The notes under the pieces were generated by a model, which was given only the letters and a program-made list of their open reading frames with translations, searched no databases and was not told where the DNA came from. This document shows positions 1-8,898 of a DNA stretch of 38,828 bases, in pieces. The DNA is from a virus. Where the stretch lies: positions 1-38,828 of IMG/VR virus record IMGVR_UViG_3300049919_000164; one strand, written 5' to 3'. How positions within the stretch are numbered: position 1 is the first letter of the stretch; every line of letters starts with the position of its first letter. Position numbers and translations under genes: made by a program.

Positions 1-127
1 ATGTAAGAGTTAACCCACTATTCACATAGTCAGCCCCATTTATCTTATAATTACCTGCATTTGAAAGCAAGTTGACTGTAATAGAAGAACCTACATTGCT
101 TATTGTAAAGTTACTTGAATTTGGAGG
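1..127. repeat. Direct terminal repeat, left copy (contig circularity)
   Basis: Bases 1-127 are identical to 38702-38828, and the sequences diverge right after this stretch. The large minus-strand fibre frame runs through the repeat without a break. Together these show a circular (or circularly permuted) genome of 38,701 bases. A length of 127 is also a common largest k-mer in short-read assembly, so this is probably an assembly overlap rather than a biological terminal repeat. Confidence 0.95.
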
Positions 128-1732
128 GCTTACAAATCCGTGTGCATCACCAATTTCAGTTTTGTCACGTTTTAACAATAATGCTAGTGCTGTGGCATAA
201 TATCCATCTAGTTTAGTTTTCAGCCAAGAAATAAAGTTACTTTCTGTAATGTGCTGCCAAATACCACTTGTTATTTTGAAAAGAAATGACGAACCACTAG
301 CAATGGTTGTATCACTTCCATCTACATCAGTTAAATTACTTAACTTACTTTCAACATGAATAGATAGCTCAATAATACCATTAACAGCGTGCTTCACTGA
401 TAAAATACCAACTTTTACTTTGTTGTTTGGTGCAGCGGGTGCTACGTTTGTAAGTTTTCCAGCATTTGATGCATCTAAATAAAGTGTATCGCCCTCTGCC
501 CAACCGCTTACATTGGTGTTTAATCCTCGAACTTTACCACCGCTTTTCGTGATACGCCCAACTTGATTATTTCCAATTGTAGCCACTGTTACAATCCCAA
601 TACAATCCTGACTTTTATTGTCATTTGTGGCATCGGTTAAGCATACGCCTGTACGATTACCAGAAGCCCCGCAAATGCTTACCACATCCATCTCTACAAT
701 GTCATTTCCCTGTAAATTTATGTATAAATCATAAGGCTCTTGATTGTTTTGAATAACACCACCATCGGCTAATTTATAGGCATAGCATTGATTTACTTCG
801 TCAAAAAATAATGCTTTTGCTGGTAGTGCTGTAATTTCGGCTACGGTATATACTTTTGGACATATTATCGAATCTGGTTGAATTATTTCGGCTGAATGGT
901 CGTGCCCGAGAGGTGATGCACCAACTTCACTAGCTTGAGTTGGGACTACAACATTAACTTTTCTATTTAAATCTACAGTTAAATCAACACCATTTTTTTG
1001 AACGCCAATAATAATATTTTTTTCTGCATCATTTGGAGCTGTTGATTTTGCATTCCATGTATCTTTTTCTGTAGTATTGGTGAATTTATTTGTGGTAGTT
1101 GCATCTGGAATATTATCAGCTGTCAATGGAATACTATAACCAGCAGAGCCAATACCATTAATAGCTTTGATAGCGTCATTAGGGCTACTATGTTTTTCCC
1201 ACCCAAGAGTACCATAGCTTATTATCCAATCGTCCTGCCAAAAAAAAGTAGTATTATAGTCGTAAGAATCAGAAGCGATAAAATAAATACCTAAATTAGT
1301 GGCATTTGCTTCTGGCAAAGGAAAGCCATCATATTCCGCATCGTCAGATGTGATTATGTTGTTGAAAACGCTCCATCTCCCTTTATATGTTAGCCCACCA
1401 CCACTTAAAAAAGTTGGTAAAGCCGAAATTAGCGTTTTCTTCTTGCCACCTAGAATTATGTAGTCTTCATCGGTAGGAGTGCTTACAGTAAAAGTATCTA
1501 GTTTGTCAGCTATTTGTTGGGCTGTCATTTCTCCGCCTACTCCACCAGTCTGGTCTACCCATTCAGTATCATAGTTTGTGTCAGACTTCTTTGCGAGTAC
1601 TTGCGAGGTTGTTCCGCCTGATGGTACGCCATTAGGAGCAAATACCAAATGATTAATATCAAAAGTTACATTCGGTGCTTGAGTAATTACAAACTCAGGA
1701 CTGTTTACGTTATGATATATGTTGAATGTCAT
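1..1732 (-). CDS. Tail fibre / receptor-binding protein, N-terminal part (joins 37575-38701)
   Basis: The minus-strand frame starts at ATG 1732 (MTFNIYHNVNS) and stays open to base 1. It continues in the same frame on the other end of the circle to a stop at 37575, giving about 952 residues. The start overlaps the stop of the preceding gene (ATGA). The N-terminal half carries the GWAEGDTLYLDASNAGKLT-type motif common in phage tail fibres, followed by VGILSVKHAVNGIIELSIH. A TTG at 38771 could be read as a start, but it lies inside this open frame. By position, after tape measure and tail-tip genes, this is most likely the fibre that meets the host surface. The receptor is unknown. Confidence 0.85.
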   Translation of the reverse strand, partial: MTFNIYHNVNSPEFVITQAPNVTFDINHLVFAPNGVPSGGTTSQVLAKKSDTNYDTEWVDQTGGVGGEMTAQQIADKLDTFTVSTPTDEDYIILGGKKKTLISALPTFLSGGGLTYKGRWSVFNNIITSDDAEYDGFPLPEANATNLGIYFIASDSYDYNTTFFWQDDWIISYGTLGWEKHSSPNDAIKAINGIGSAGYSIPLTADNIPDATTTNKFTNTTEKDTWNAKSTAPNDAEKNIIIGVQKNGVDLTVDLNRKVNVVVPTQASEVGASPLGHDHSAEIIQPDSIICPKVYTVAEITALPAKALFFDEVNQCYAYKLADGGVIQNNQEPYDLYINLQGNDIVEMDVVSICGASGNRTGVCLTDATNDNKSQDCIGIVTVATIGNNQVGRITKSGGKVRGLNTNVSGWAEGDTLYLDASNAGKLTNVAPAAPNNKVKVGILSVKHAVNGIIELSIHVESKLSNLTDVDGSDTTIASGSSFLFKITSGIWQHITESNFISWLKTKLDGYYATALALLLKRDKTEIGDAHGFVSPPNSSNFTISNVGSSITVNLLSNAGNYKINGADYVNSGLTLT

Positions 1733-2070
1733 ACTATTTCAGATTGAATTTGATTATTGGTATAATTAATTCCAAATGGAGTAGTAGCAACTATCTCGCT
1801 TTGAACATCGGCACTATCTATCCATATATTTACTAAAACTTCCCCTAATCCTAAAGTCTTTGCATCTTTTCCTTTTATCTCGATAAGCAAAGTCGATGCG
1901 CTCTGAATTGTCAGAGGTAGATAGCCAGTTTTAGCCACTACGGACATTTTAAGCGTTTTAAATTTACCGATTAAGTAAACTATAACATTGTCGTAATCGC
2001 TCCAATCAAAGTCAACTGACTGTGCAACTATTGTAGTATTTATCGGATTCCCTAATGGTATGTTTTCCAT
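1729..2070 (-). CDS. Small structural or tail-associated protein, 113 aa
   Basis: The 113-residue reading frame is rich in beta-forming residues and ends in repeats of QSEIV (residues about 90 and 109). It follows a terminator hairpin and its stop overlaps the fibre start by four bases, so the two are probably translated together. It may be a small tail or baseplate component or a fibre partner. I do not recognise a family. A strand-rich fold with no membrane segment or catalytic motif fits a virion part. Confidence 0.7.
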   Translation of the reverse strand: MENIPLGNPINTTIVAQSVDFDWSDYDNVIVYLIGKFKTLKMSVVAKTGYLPLTIQSASTLLIEIKGKDAKTLGLGEVLVNIWIDSADVQSEIVATTPFGINYTNNQIQSEIV

Positions 2071-2084
2071 TTTGTGTTGTATTA

Positions 2085-2122
2085 AAAAAGCCCGACTTCC
2101 TGTTTAGCCGGTCGGGCTTTTT
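2085..2122 (-). terminator. Intrinsic terminator between tail genes
   Basis: GCCCGAC (2090-2096) pairs with GTCGGGC (2111-2117), flanked by A and T runs on both sides, so it can end transcription in either direction. On the late (minus) strand it lies between the 31-aa gene and the 113-aa gene. It may set lower expression of the fibre and lysis genes. Confidence 0.8.
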
Positions 2123-2163
2123 AGTTATTTACTTTGTTTTCTATTAATAGCATCTTGTACCTG

Positions 2164-2259
2164 CTATGGTAATTGTGCTATGTCGTCTGCTGTGGTGTAG
2201 TCGCTGTGCTTGTAAGCTTTACCGCCAAAATAAGTTCCTGTATTCATATTAATAGCCAT
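2164..2259 (-). CDS. Micro-protein, 31 aa, in tail gene cluster
   Basis: A 31-codon frame starts at ATG 2259, or at an internal ATG at 2247 (27 aa). The start overlaps the stop of the preceding tail-tip gene, as expected for a coupled gene. The product has the pattern GGKAYKHSDYTTADDIAQ and no membrane segment. It is followed by the terminator at 2085-2122. It is real if related phages keep it. Function unknown. Confidence 0.45.
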   Translation of the reverse strand: MAINMNTGTYFGGKAYKHSDYTTADDIAQLP

Positions 2260-3316
2260 CAATCGCTATTGTCCACGTTACTAATTCGGTAGCTACAACA
2301 TCGTTCAAAGTAGTTCCTTTTAAAACTAATTCAGCGTTTACATTAGCAGAGTTTGCATCCGTGTTGTTTGAGAATACTGCAGTACCTGCATAAGTAGGAT
2401 TGTTTTCTTTAAATGCTAATAACTGATTCGCTACTGACAAAGCGCTTAAATCACAATTGTTTGCAAGCATTATAAGTGCGTTATGTGCTAATAAGTAAGT
2501 TATTCCAAAACATCCCCTTGTATCTACATAGCCGTAATTACCTAATAAATTAATTTCACCAACAAATGCAGCCGCAGCAGTAGTAGTACCATCGTACATT
2601 ATAAAGTTAACAGAATCTTTCGGCACTACCAGCTTAACAGCTCCAGCAACACCCGTGTAATCGTAATCAATAGCGCCACTTGTCGAAGTCAATAACATAC
2701 CGTTTGGAAGTACTCCGTAACAAGTTTTGTTGCTATCAACTTTGAGATAAACTTTTTTTGGTGTTATTTGTCCATTACCGATTGTTAGCGTTGTTATAAC
2801 TTCATAGTCAATCCAATTAAAAGTAGCTTTATCAGTGAACAACATTGGGTAGTTAACCATATTTTCATCAAAAGTCAACAATATACCTCCGTGTGTTTCG
2901 GTGCTAGAAAGTTCTTGAGAAGTTGTTTTTAATCGAAGTCCTCGCTCTAACCCAAATACAATGTATTGACCATCAATTTGCTTGCCAACAAACACCCATT
3001 CATCATCTTTTAATTGCATGATTTGATTTTGTGAAAGTTCTGTGTTTGGTATTAAAAATACCTCAATCGTCTTTGCAAATTTTATCAAACCATAAGCGTT
3101 TTTTTCGCCATCGCTTTTTGGTTTATATGCAGTATCTTGTGCTGGTTGATAAACGGGTATAACTGACTCAGATGGTGTGAATGTGGCTACTAAATCAGTG
3201 ATTGATTTGCCAACAATTCCACTTCTTAAAGTTAAATATCCATTATGTTCCATTCCAAATGGAGTTGAACAACCAGTATTTATTGCGCTGTCTAATTTAT
3301 CTTCTGAGCAAATCAT
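2249..3316 (-). CDS. Tail-tip or receptor-interacting protein, 355 aa (paralogue of the 3545-4123 product)
   Basis: The N-terminus (CSEDKLDSAINTGC, residues 3-16) closely matches CFTDKLNSAINSGC of the gene at 3545-4123. Similarity continues through a QxMQLxxDE motif and a GLxxT motif, so the two are paralogues. This copy has a longer C-terminal region. The start overlaps the preceding stop by four bases. Placement between tape measure and fibre suggests a tail-tip or baseplate role, which is inference from position. Confidence 0.7.
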   Translation of the reverse strand: MICSEDKLDSAINTGCSTPFGMEHNGYLTLRSGIVGKSITDLVATFTPSESVIPVYQPAQDTAYKPKSDGEKNAYGLIKFAKTIEVFLIPNTELSQNQIMQLKDDEWVFVGKQIDGQYIVFGLERGLRLKTTSQELSSTETHGGILLTFDENMVNYPMLFTDKATFNWIDYEVITTLTIGNGQITPKKVYLKVDSNKTCYGVLPNGMLLTSTSGAIDYDYTGVAGAVKLVVPKDSVNFIMYDGTTTAAAAFVGEINLLGNYGYVDTRGCFGITYLLAHNALIMLANNCDLSALSVANQLLAFKENNPTYAGTAVFSNNTDANSANVNAELVLKGTTLNDVVATELVTWTIAIDGY

Positions 3317-3540
3317 GTTGTAGTTGTTTTTAAAAGCCTACCATTAAATATGATTGACTTTTCTTTATTTTCAAAATTAAGTAATTCAAACAATGCATCG
3401 TTAAAACAATCTCTGCATTTCATATCTTTTAATCGCATTTCCTTTCCGAACTTTTCTAAATAAGTACTTTTTATTAAAGCCTTATCATCACTACTCAATG
3501 CGTGTTTATTGAGTAGCGATTTTAGATAAGTGGCATCCAT
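3313..3540 (-). CDS. Small protein, 75 aa, between the paralogous tail-tip genes
   Basis: A 75-residue, mostly helical and charged protein with CRDC (residues about 42-45), ending in a threonine run. Its stop overlaps the start of the 355-aa gene by four bases and it begins five bases after the 192-aa gene. It may be a chaperone or structural partner of its neighbours. I recognise no family. Confidence 0.65.
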   Translation of the reverse strand: MDATYLKSLLNKHALSSDDKALIKSTYLEKFGKEMRLKDMKCRDCFNDALFELLNFENKEKSIIFNGRLLKTTTT

Positions 3541-3544
3541 TCTA

Positions 3545-4123
3545 TTAAGCGATTAATGCTGCAATGATTGCATCTGTTGTAGCTTCGTCTGTTTTCCAAA
3601 TAAAAGCAACTGGCAATAGAGCTTCTTTTTCCATCATTTCAATAGTCCAACCGAATGCGTCCTGATTTTCCATTGCAAAAGCAGCTTTTGTAGTAGTCAA
3701 ACCCTTAGAAGGAGCTAACAACATATATTTATTTTTTTCAGCAGCAGTATAAGATTTGTTTTGCAAAATCAAATAGTATTCATCGTTACCAAGCTGCATA
3801 ACTTGTTTAACTTTGTCGGGGCTATTACCTAAGATAAGAAATCCAGCGGTCGAGTTAAATTTCAAAACGTATTCTCCTCTTTCGCCTTCAATCTTTACGG
3901 CTTTAAAAGGCATTTCTGCGTTTTGGGTTACTTTGTAGCCTTTATCAGCGCCAACCAAAGCGAATGTATTAATAACTACAGAACCAGAATCATAAGCCAA
4001 TGTGGCTTCATTAATAAATTGACGAGCAACAAGAATACCATCTCGCTCAACGCCAACAGTTTGATTTTGACATCCACTATTGATAGCAGAATTTAATTTG
4101 TCAGTGAAACAAGGCTGTGCCAT
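3545..4123 (-). CDS. Tail-tip or virion protein, 192 aa, first gene after the second late promoter
   Basis: A 192-residue protein starting MAQPCFTDKLNSAINSGC. It shares this N-terminus and later motifs (QVMQLGNDEYY, SKGLTTTKA) with the 355-aa product downstream. It is the first gene behind the late promoter with a dyad at 4193-4208. Its own promoter and its position right after the tape measure gene suggest it is needed in high amount, as a major virion or tail protein would be. The exact role is unknown. Confidence 0.7.
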   Translation of the reverse strand: MAQPCFTDKLNSAINSGCQNQTVGVERDGILVARQFINEATLAYDSGSVVINTFALVGADKGYKVTQNAEMPFKAVKIEGERGEYVLKFNSTAGFLILGNSPDKVKQVMQLGNDEYYLILQNKSYTAAEKNKYMLLAPSKGLTTTKAAFAMENQDAFGWTIEMMEKEALLPVAFIWKTDEATTDAIIAALIA

Positions 4124-4155
4124 AATTATAATGTTTTAAATTGTTTTCTTTTTTG

Positions 4156-4163
4156 CAAAAATA
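4156..4163 (-). promoter_or_regulatory. Late promoter -7 box (TATTTTTG) for the 192-aa gene operon
   Basis: Read on the minus strand the box is TATTTTTG followed by CAAAAAAG, which fits the Bacteroidota TAnnTTTG pattern. It lies about 33 bases before the ATG at 4123. The same box and downstream bases precede the portal gene (15638-15645), with the same upstream dyad at the same distance. Confidence 0.7.
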
Positions 4164-4192
4164 TAAATATAAATAGGTATTAAATATCAATG

Positions 4193-4208
4193 TGTCGATT
4201 ATACGACA
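4193..4208. promoter_or_regulatory. Late-promoter dyad TGTCG-N6-CGACA, copy 1
   Basis: A perfect inverted repeat TGTCG/CGACA around six AT-rich bases. It ends one base before the tape-measure stop codon. It lies exactly 29 bases upstream (minus strand) of the TATTTTTG box at 4156-4163. The copy at 15675-15690 has the same layout, so this is likely a binding site for an activator of late genes. Confidence 0.65.
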
Positions 4209-7064
4209 TTATGATTTTAAAGTACTTACGTTGTCTATAAAATCAACTTGATTTTGCGCTCTTTTTAGTTCAACAAGTGATAATTCAACTTTTGGAGCAT
4301 ATATTGCTGGTTCATTTGCTTTTGCCATACTTACATTAGCAGCACCGCTTGTTATCGCATTACTTCCTCCGCTACCTTGAATAGCACCAACAGACCCGCT
4401 TAATGGGTTTGCCATCTTAGATGTCATATCTGGCGGCAATGCTGGAGCTTTTGCACCACCACCGCCACCACCAGTATCGCTCGGTGATGGTATTGGGGTT
4501 GCTATTATAGTTGCAACTTGCAGTGCGGCTGCTATTCCTGCTGCAATAGCTAATGGTATGCCTGGAGCACCCATTCCCAACATTGCAATTACAGAAGCAG
4601 CACCGTTGATGATAGTATTAACAACTTGCATAGCCTTATTCCTTACGGCCTGTTGGTGGTCTATTTTTGCTTTCTTCTTTGCGTACTCTTCATCAAAATT
4701 AGCTTTCCCTTTGTTTTGTTCAGCCCAAAGTTGAAGCTCGTTTTCTGCGAGTGCGTCTGCAAAAGAAAAAGCTCCTTGAAGTACATCTGCGCTCGCGTTA
4801 GCCCATTTGAATACATTTTCAATTTTTGTTTGAGTAGCTTGTTTGTCTGCCTCCTCGTTTAACTGTCGGTATCTTTCTCGGATGTTAAATTCTTCTTGAC
4901 TCCCCTCTGCAACTGCACTAAGTTCTAAATTCATTTGGTCTGAAAGTTGCAATTGAGTTAATCGCAATGTTTCATCTGCATTAAATTGCGCTTCGTTCAA
5001 TTGATTGTCATAGGCATCAATTGAGTCTTGAAGCATTTTAGCCCTTTTTTCTTCGCTATCTTTTACTGGGTCTTTTCCTTTGTTTTTTTTATTGAATTGC
5101 GCTTGAAATATATCAGTGTCATCTATTAATGCTCTCGCATCGTTTTTCATTTTTTCAAACTGCTTATCAAGCTTTGCGTTTAACTTATATTCTTCAATAC
5201 GTTCTTTTTTTAATTTAGCTAGCGAATCATCATGTTTCTTTTTATTGTTTTTATCGTCTTTATCGTCTTTATCGTCTTCCGATAGCATGTTATTTTTATC
5301 TACTATATACTGATTTTTTAAATCTAAAGCCGTTGCATCTTCTTTTGCACGCCTTAAATTCCCAAGGGTGTTAACATACTCTATAGATTTATTGATTGAC
5401 TTTTGTAATCCATTTATTTCATCTTCTCTTGCTTTAATTCCAGTACTAGATTTTAATAAAAAACTTTTTTCATTTTCTTTTTTTATTTCTTCACCTAATA
5501 CAACTATTTTTTCCTGTTTTGATTTATATATGTTCTTTTCAGCAACTATTTCTTCGTTAAGATATTTAATATAATCTTTTTCAGATTGTGCTCTTTTTTC
5601 AAAGTCTTTCAATCTGCTTTGTGCCGAATTTTGAGCATCATACTTTGCAATATCTGCATCTGACATTGTTAGCCTTTGAAGTCCAGAAACAGCATTAGCC
5701 GCTTTGTCTAGCATATTTTTCAAGAATCTTGCAAACTTACCATCTCCATTTTCAACTGATAATATAAAACTCTCCCATGTAGATTTAAGAAAGTTTGTTT
5801 TGCCTGAAATAGTATCCATCATTTTTGCTGCTGCTATTTCGCTAGCGCCAGCTGAATTTTGAAATTCTTTTGTTAACTTTGGTATAAGCTCGTTTTGGTC
5901 TTTCAAAACTAATAATGCTGTTTTTGCATGTACCCCCACCTCATCCTCTGCTCCTGCTAGATTAAGCCCTTCCTTTGCTAGTTTTTGTAACTTTTCTTGA
6001 AGTGTTCCACCATCTTTTGTAAGTTCTGAGAATATACGTCTTAAAGCAGTTCCTGCCATTGATCCTTTTATCCCGCTATTTGCTAAAACTCCTAATAATG
6101 CAGCTGTTTCTTCAACTGAAACACCTACTTGTTTTGCTACTGGAGCAACATATTTTATTGATTCGGAAAAATTATCTAAACCTAAAGCGGTTGCATTAAA
6201 CGATTGTGTCATTACATCTGCCACTCTTTTTGACTCTCCAGCACTTAGTCCAAAAGCCATTGTAACAGAACCAACTATTTCAGCAGTCTTTTGTAGACTT
6301 TCACCTGTTGCTGCTGCTGCTAATGTAACTCCACCAGTGGCATCAATTATTTGTTGGGTAGTATAACCTAATTTCCCAAGTTCAACTTCCAATCCTGCTA
6401 CCTCAGACGCTGTAAACTTTGTTGATGTTCCATATTGAATAGCAATATCCCTAAGTTGCTTCATTTCTTCCTTTGTTGCCATTGTAATCGCTGATACATT
6501 CGCCATTTGTTGGTCAAATTCAGTAATAACTCCTAAAGCATTTCGTAGCGCAGTTCCTAATCCTGCTACAATAGCAGTAGCACCGATAAAACCCATAAAA
6601 CGTTTACTTAACCCACCTAAACCACGTTCATATTCGGCAACTCCTCTTTGTGATTGTCCTACTGTTTTATCGATTGATTTTAGCCTATCATTAAGCGCAT
6701 TTGCTTCTTTTGCTGCTTTGCTTATTTCCTTTGCAGTTGCCGTGTTGGATGCTGCTAAGTCTTTAGCCTTTGCCTGTGCTTTTGTATAGGCTGTTTGCAG
6801 CTTATCATAAGAACCCATTGCGGATTGTGTGGATTTTATTTCCGTTTGAACCTCACGCTTTAAAACATTTTTTTGACGTGTGTATTCTTTTATGGCAATA
6901 GCATTTTGTTCATATTGTGTTTTTTCTTTTTCACTACCTTTTTTCAATGCAGCTTGTCCCGCTGAAAGTTTTTCAATTTCAGCGGTTAAAAGTTTTATTT
7001 GTTGAATACCTTCACCAATCGGGACTTTTATCTCAATAATTTTTGTTTCTGTAGTAGTTGCCAT
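4209..7064 (-). CDS. Tail tape measure protein, 951 aa
   Basis: The longest gene of the tail cluster. Residues about 1-150 are charged and coiled-coil-like. A hydrophobic stretch follows (GFIGATAIVAGLGTAL, about 158-173), then a TP901-type tape measure domain (YGTSTKFTASEVAGLEVELG). A second long coiled region contains a DDKDDKDDKNNKKK tract, and a hydrophobic Ala/Ile-rich segment lies near 800-850. The protein sets tail length and lines the tail tube. Its size is typical for a long non-contractile tail. It follows the 610-aa tail gene and ends just before a late promoter. Confidence 0.93.
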   Translation of the reverse strand: MATTTETKIIEIKVPIGEGIQQIKLLTAEIEKLSAGQAALKKGSEKEKTQYEQNAIAIKEYTRQKNVLKREVQTEIKSTQSAMGSYDKLQTAYTKAQAKAKDLAASNTATAKEISKAAKEANALNDRLKSIDKTVGQSQRGVAEYERGLGGLSKRFMGFIGATAIVAGLGTALRNALGVITEFDQQMANVSAITMATKEEMKQLRDIAIQYGTSTKFTASEVAGLEVELGKLGYTTQQIIDATGGVTLAAAATGESLQKTAEIVGSVTMAFGLSAGESKRVADVMTQSFNATALGLDNFSESIKYVAPVAKQVGVSVEETAALLGVLANSGIKGSMAGTALRRIFSELTKDGGTLQEKLQKLAKEGLNLAGAEDEVGVHAKTALLVLKDQNELIPKLTKEFQNSAGASEIAAAKMMDTISGKTNFLKSTWESFILSVENGDGKFARFLKNMLDKAANAVSGLQRLTMSDADIAKYDAQNSAQSRLKDFEKRAQSEKDYIKYLNEEIVAEKNIYKSKQEKIVVLGEEIKKENEKSFLLKSSTGIKAREDEINGLQKSINKSIEYVNTLGNLRRAKEDATALDLKNQYIVDKNNMLSEDDKDDKDDKNNKKKHDDSLAKLKKERIEEYKLNAKLDKQFEKMKNDARALIDDTDIFQAQFNKKNKGKDPVKDSEEKRAKMLQDSIDAYDNQLNEAQFNADETLRLTQLQLSDQMNLELSAVAEGSQEEFNIRERYRQLNEEADKQATQTKIENVFKWANASADVLQGAFSFADALAENELQLWAEQNKGKANFDEEYAKKKAKIDHQQAVRNKAMQVVNTIINGAASVIAMLGMGAPGIPLAIAAGIAAALQVATIIATPIPSPSDTGGGGGGAKAPALPPDMTSKMANPLSGSVGAIQGSGGSNAITSGAANVSMAKANEPAIYAPKVELSLVELKRAQNQVDFIDNVSTLKS

Positions 7065-7065
7065 C

Positions 7066-8898
7066 TTATATATTTTTTATTTCTAAAAGTTCACATTCTG
7101 AAATCTCATCTTCTTTGTATTGCAAAACCATAATTGCATAATATTTACCGTACTGCTCTAAATAAATTGGTATCTCGAGTTTTATATCTGTCACATCCTC
7201 TTGCTTTAAATAGAATTTTTCTCGTATGTAGCGAGGTTTTAAAATAAGACTTTGATATCCTGTGTAGTTAGCAGTTTTTAAATTAGACCAAAGTAAATTA
7301 TCTGTAAACTGTAGATAGTTTATGTTATTTACGTTTACTATCTCGGCTATAATATCGTTTTTCGGCTCTTTATATGTCCTAAACAACTCCCCTGAAACTA
7401 TCTTTATATCATACAAAGGATAATCAGCCGTTTTATCAAATGTACCTGCGTGTCTCTTTGCTGCACTGAACGAAAGTGATACAAGATTAGATTCATCTTC
7501 TAAGTTTTGATTATCAACGCTTAAATATGAACTTGTATTAAGTGCGTTAGTTTCATCGTCTTTGTATTTTAGGATGTTCTTTTTTGAATAGTTCCCAAAC
7601 TTAAAAGCCACATCGGATAAGTCGCTCATTCTTGCGTTTGATTTAACTAACTTATTAGTCCAATTTTTAGCAATGGTGAGATTGTCATACAACTCACTTG
7701 CATTTATAAAATCAATAACGTTTGGGTTATCATTTGAAATAGATGGGAAAACGCCAGCTATTTGCATTGCTTGAAATATAAAATCGGAGCATGTAATGTC
7801 TGGAAGGTTAGGGATTATGAAGAATTTTTTTCGATAAATTGATGTATTATAAAACATCTTATTTGTAATTGAGCTTCCGTTCACACCAGATGGTGTGTAC
7901 AAAGTCCTTTGAACATTAAATTTAAAATAGTAAATATCGCCAGCTTTTACCTCTATATTTTTAAATCCTTGATACCTTTCAAATAATGGGTCTGTCGAAC
8001 TATCTGTATCCTCTACTATTATTTGGTCGTTTACTATTAACTGTAACAATGCCGTATTAACTTGTGGGCTAGTGCGGATATCCCATGTCAACTGCATTGT
8101 AATTGGTTCTGTTATTAATTGTGTAACTGTATGCTTGTAATTTTCTGTTATATTTACCTCTATATGATTAGAATTAGTGCAATTAACAATATTAGTTAAA
8201 GCACCTATTGAAGTAGGAGCTGATTGAAATGAGCTATCAGAAATAAGGCTTGATTTTCCATTTAGCTTCCTTATCGGAATTGCGTATTTATCCATTTTTG
8301 GAAGACTAGACAAAGCTGTCATGTCTACACTAAACTCCGTTTCTATTTTGTCAATAAGATACTTGAATGTAACAGTTGGATGCGTTACAGCTGTAGGTAT
8401 GAAATTATTAAGTACAACTTCAAAACTTCTATCTTCATTTGTATAATTATACCAATTACACCATCCTACCCCACTATCCATATCGTTATAATCGCGATTA
8501 ATATCCCAAACTATCTTGTCTGTTTCCGTTTCTGGCAGCTCAGTCAGCCTCTTTTCAGTCATAGCCTTAATAGCTTCATATGCCTTCCCAAAAGTAAATG
8601 TAAACTCTATTCTTTCAGTGATTTTTATTAGTATGCCTTTCCCTTGATTAATAACCCTATATCCTTTTGAATAGTAGTCAACTACATAGTTATTATAAGG
8701 GAAATTACTATCTGAATCACCTGAGTTTGAACCCTCAATAAGTGCTAAATTACTTGCGCTTTTTGGAAGTGACACAGTCCAACTTCTAGGAGCTGTTAAC
8801 TCAGAAATTCCACTAAAAAGAAAAGACTTAAATTGTAGGTCTAATCTAGTTTTTGAATCTAGTTCAACTAACTTTCCGTTAATATATAATTCTTTCAT
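7066..8898 (-). CDS. Tail or baseplate protein, 610 aa
   Basis: A 610-residue protein with N-terminus MKELYINGKLVELDSK and an early LTAPRSWTVSLPKS motif. It is rich in beta-strand residues throughout and has no membrane segment. It lies between a 323-aa tail protein (overlap of four bases) and the tape measure gene. In siphoviruses of this host group a large protein of this kind in this region belongs to the tail tip or hub. I infer that role from order and size; no enzymatic motif is visible. Confidence 0.7.
   Translation of the reverse strand: MKELYINGKLVELDSKTRLDLQFKSFLFSGISELTAPRSWTVSLPKSASNLALIEGSNSGDSDSNFPYNNYVVDYYSKGYRVINQGKGILIKITERIEFTFTFGKAYEAIKAMTEKRLTELPETETDKIVWDINRDYNDMDSGVGWCNWYNYTNEDRSFEVVLNNFIPTAVTHPTVTFKYLIDKIETEFSVDMTALSSLPKMDKYAIPIRKLNGKSSLISDSSFQSAPTSIGALTNIVNCTNSNHIEVNITENYKHTVTQLITEPITMQLTWDIRTSPQVNTALLQLIVNDQIIVEDTDSSTDPLFERYQGFKNIEVKAGDIYYFKFNVQRTLYTPSGVNGSSITNKMFYNTSIYRKKFFIIPNLPDITCSDFIFQAMQIAGVFPSISNDNPNVIDFINASELYDNLTIAKNWTNKLVKSNARMSDLSDVAFKFGNYSKKNILKYKDDETNALNTSSYLSVDNQNLEDESNLVSLSFSAAKRHAGTFDKTADYPLYDIKIVSGELFRTYKEPKNDIIAEIVNVNNINYLQFTDNLLWSNLKTANYTGYQSLILKPRYIREKFYLKQEDVTDIKLEIPIYLEQYGKYYAIMVLQYKEDEISECELLEIKNI

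Noticed and set aside
4626-5574. Plus-strand reading frames opposite the tape measure gene
   Set aside because: They are low-complexity Phe/Leu/Ser-rich shadows of the minus-strand coiled-coil region and have no start signals.
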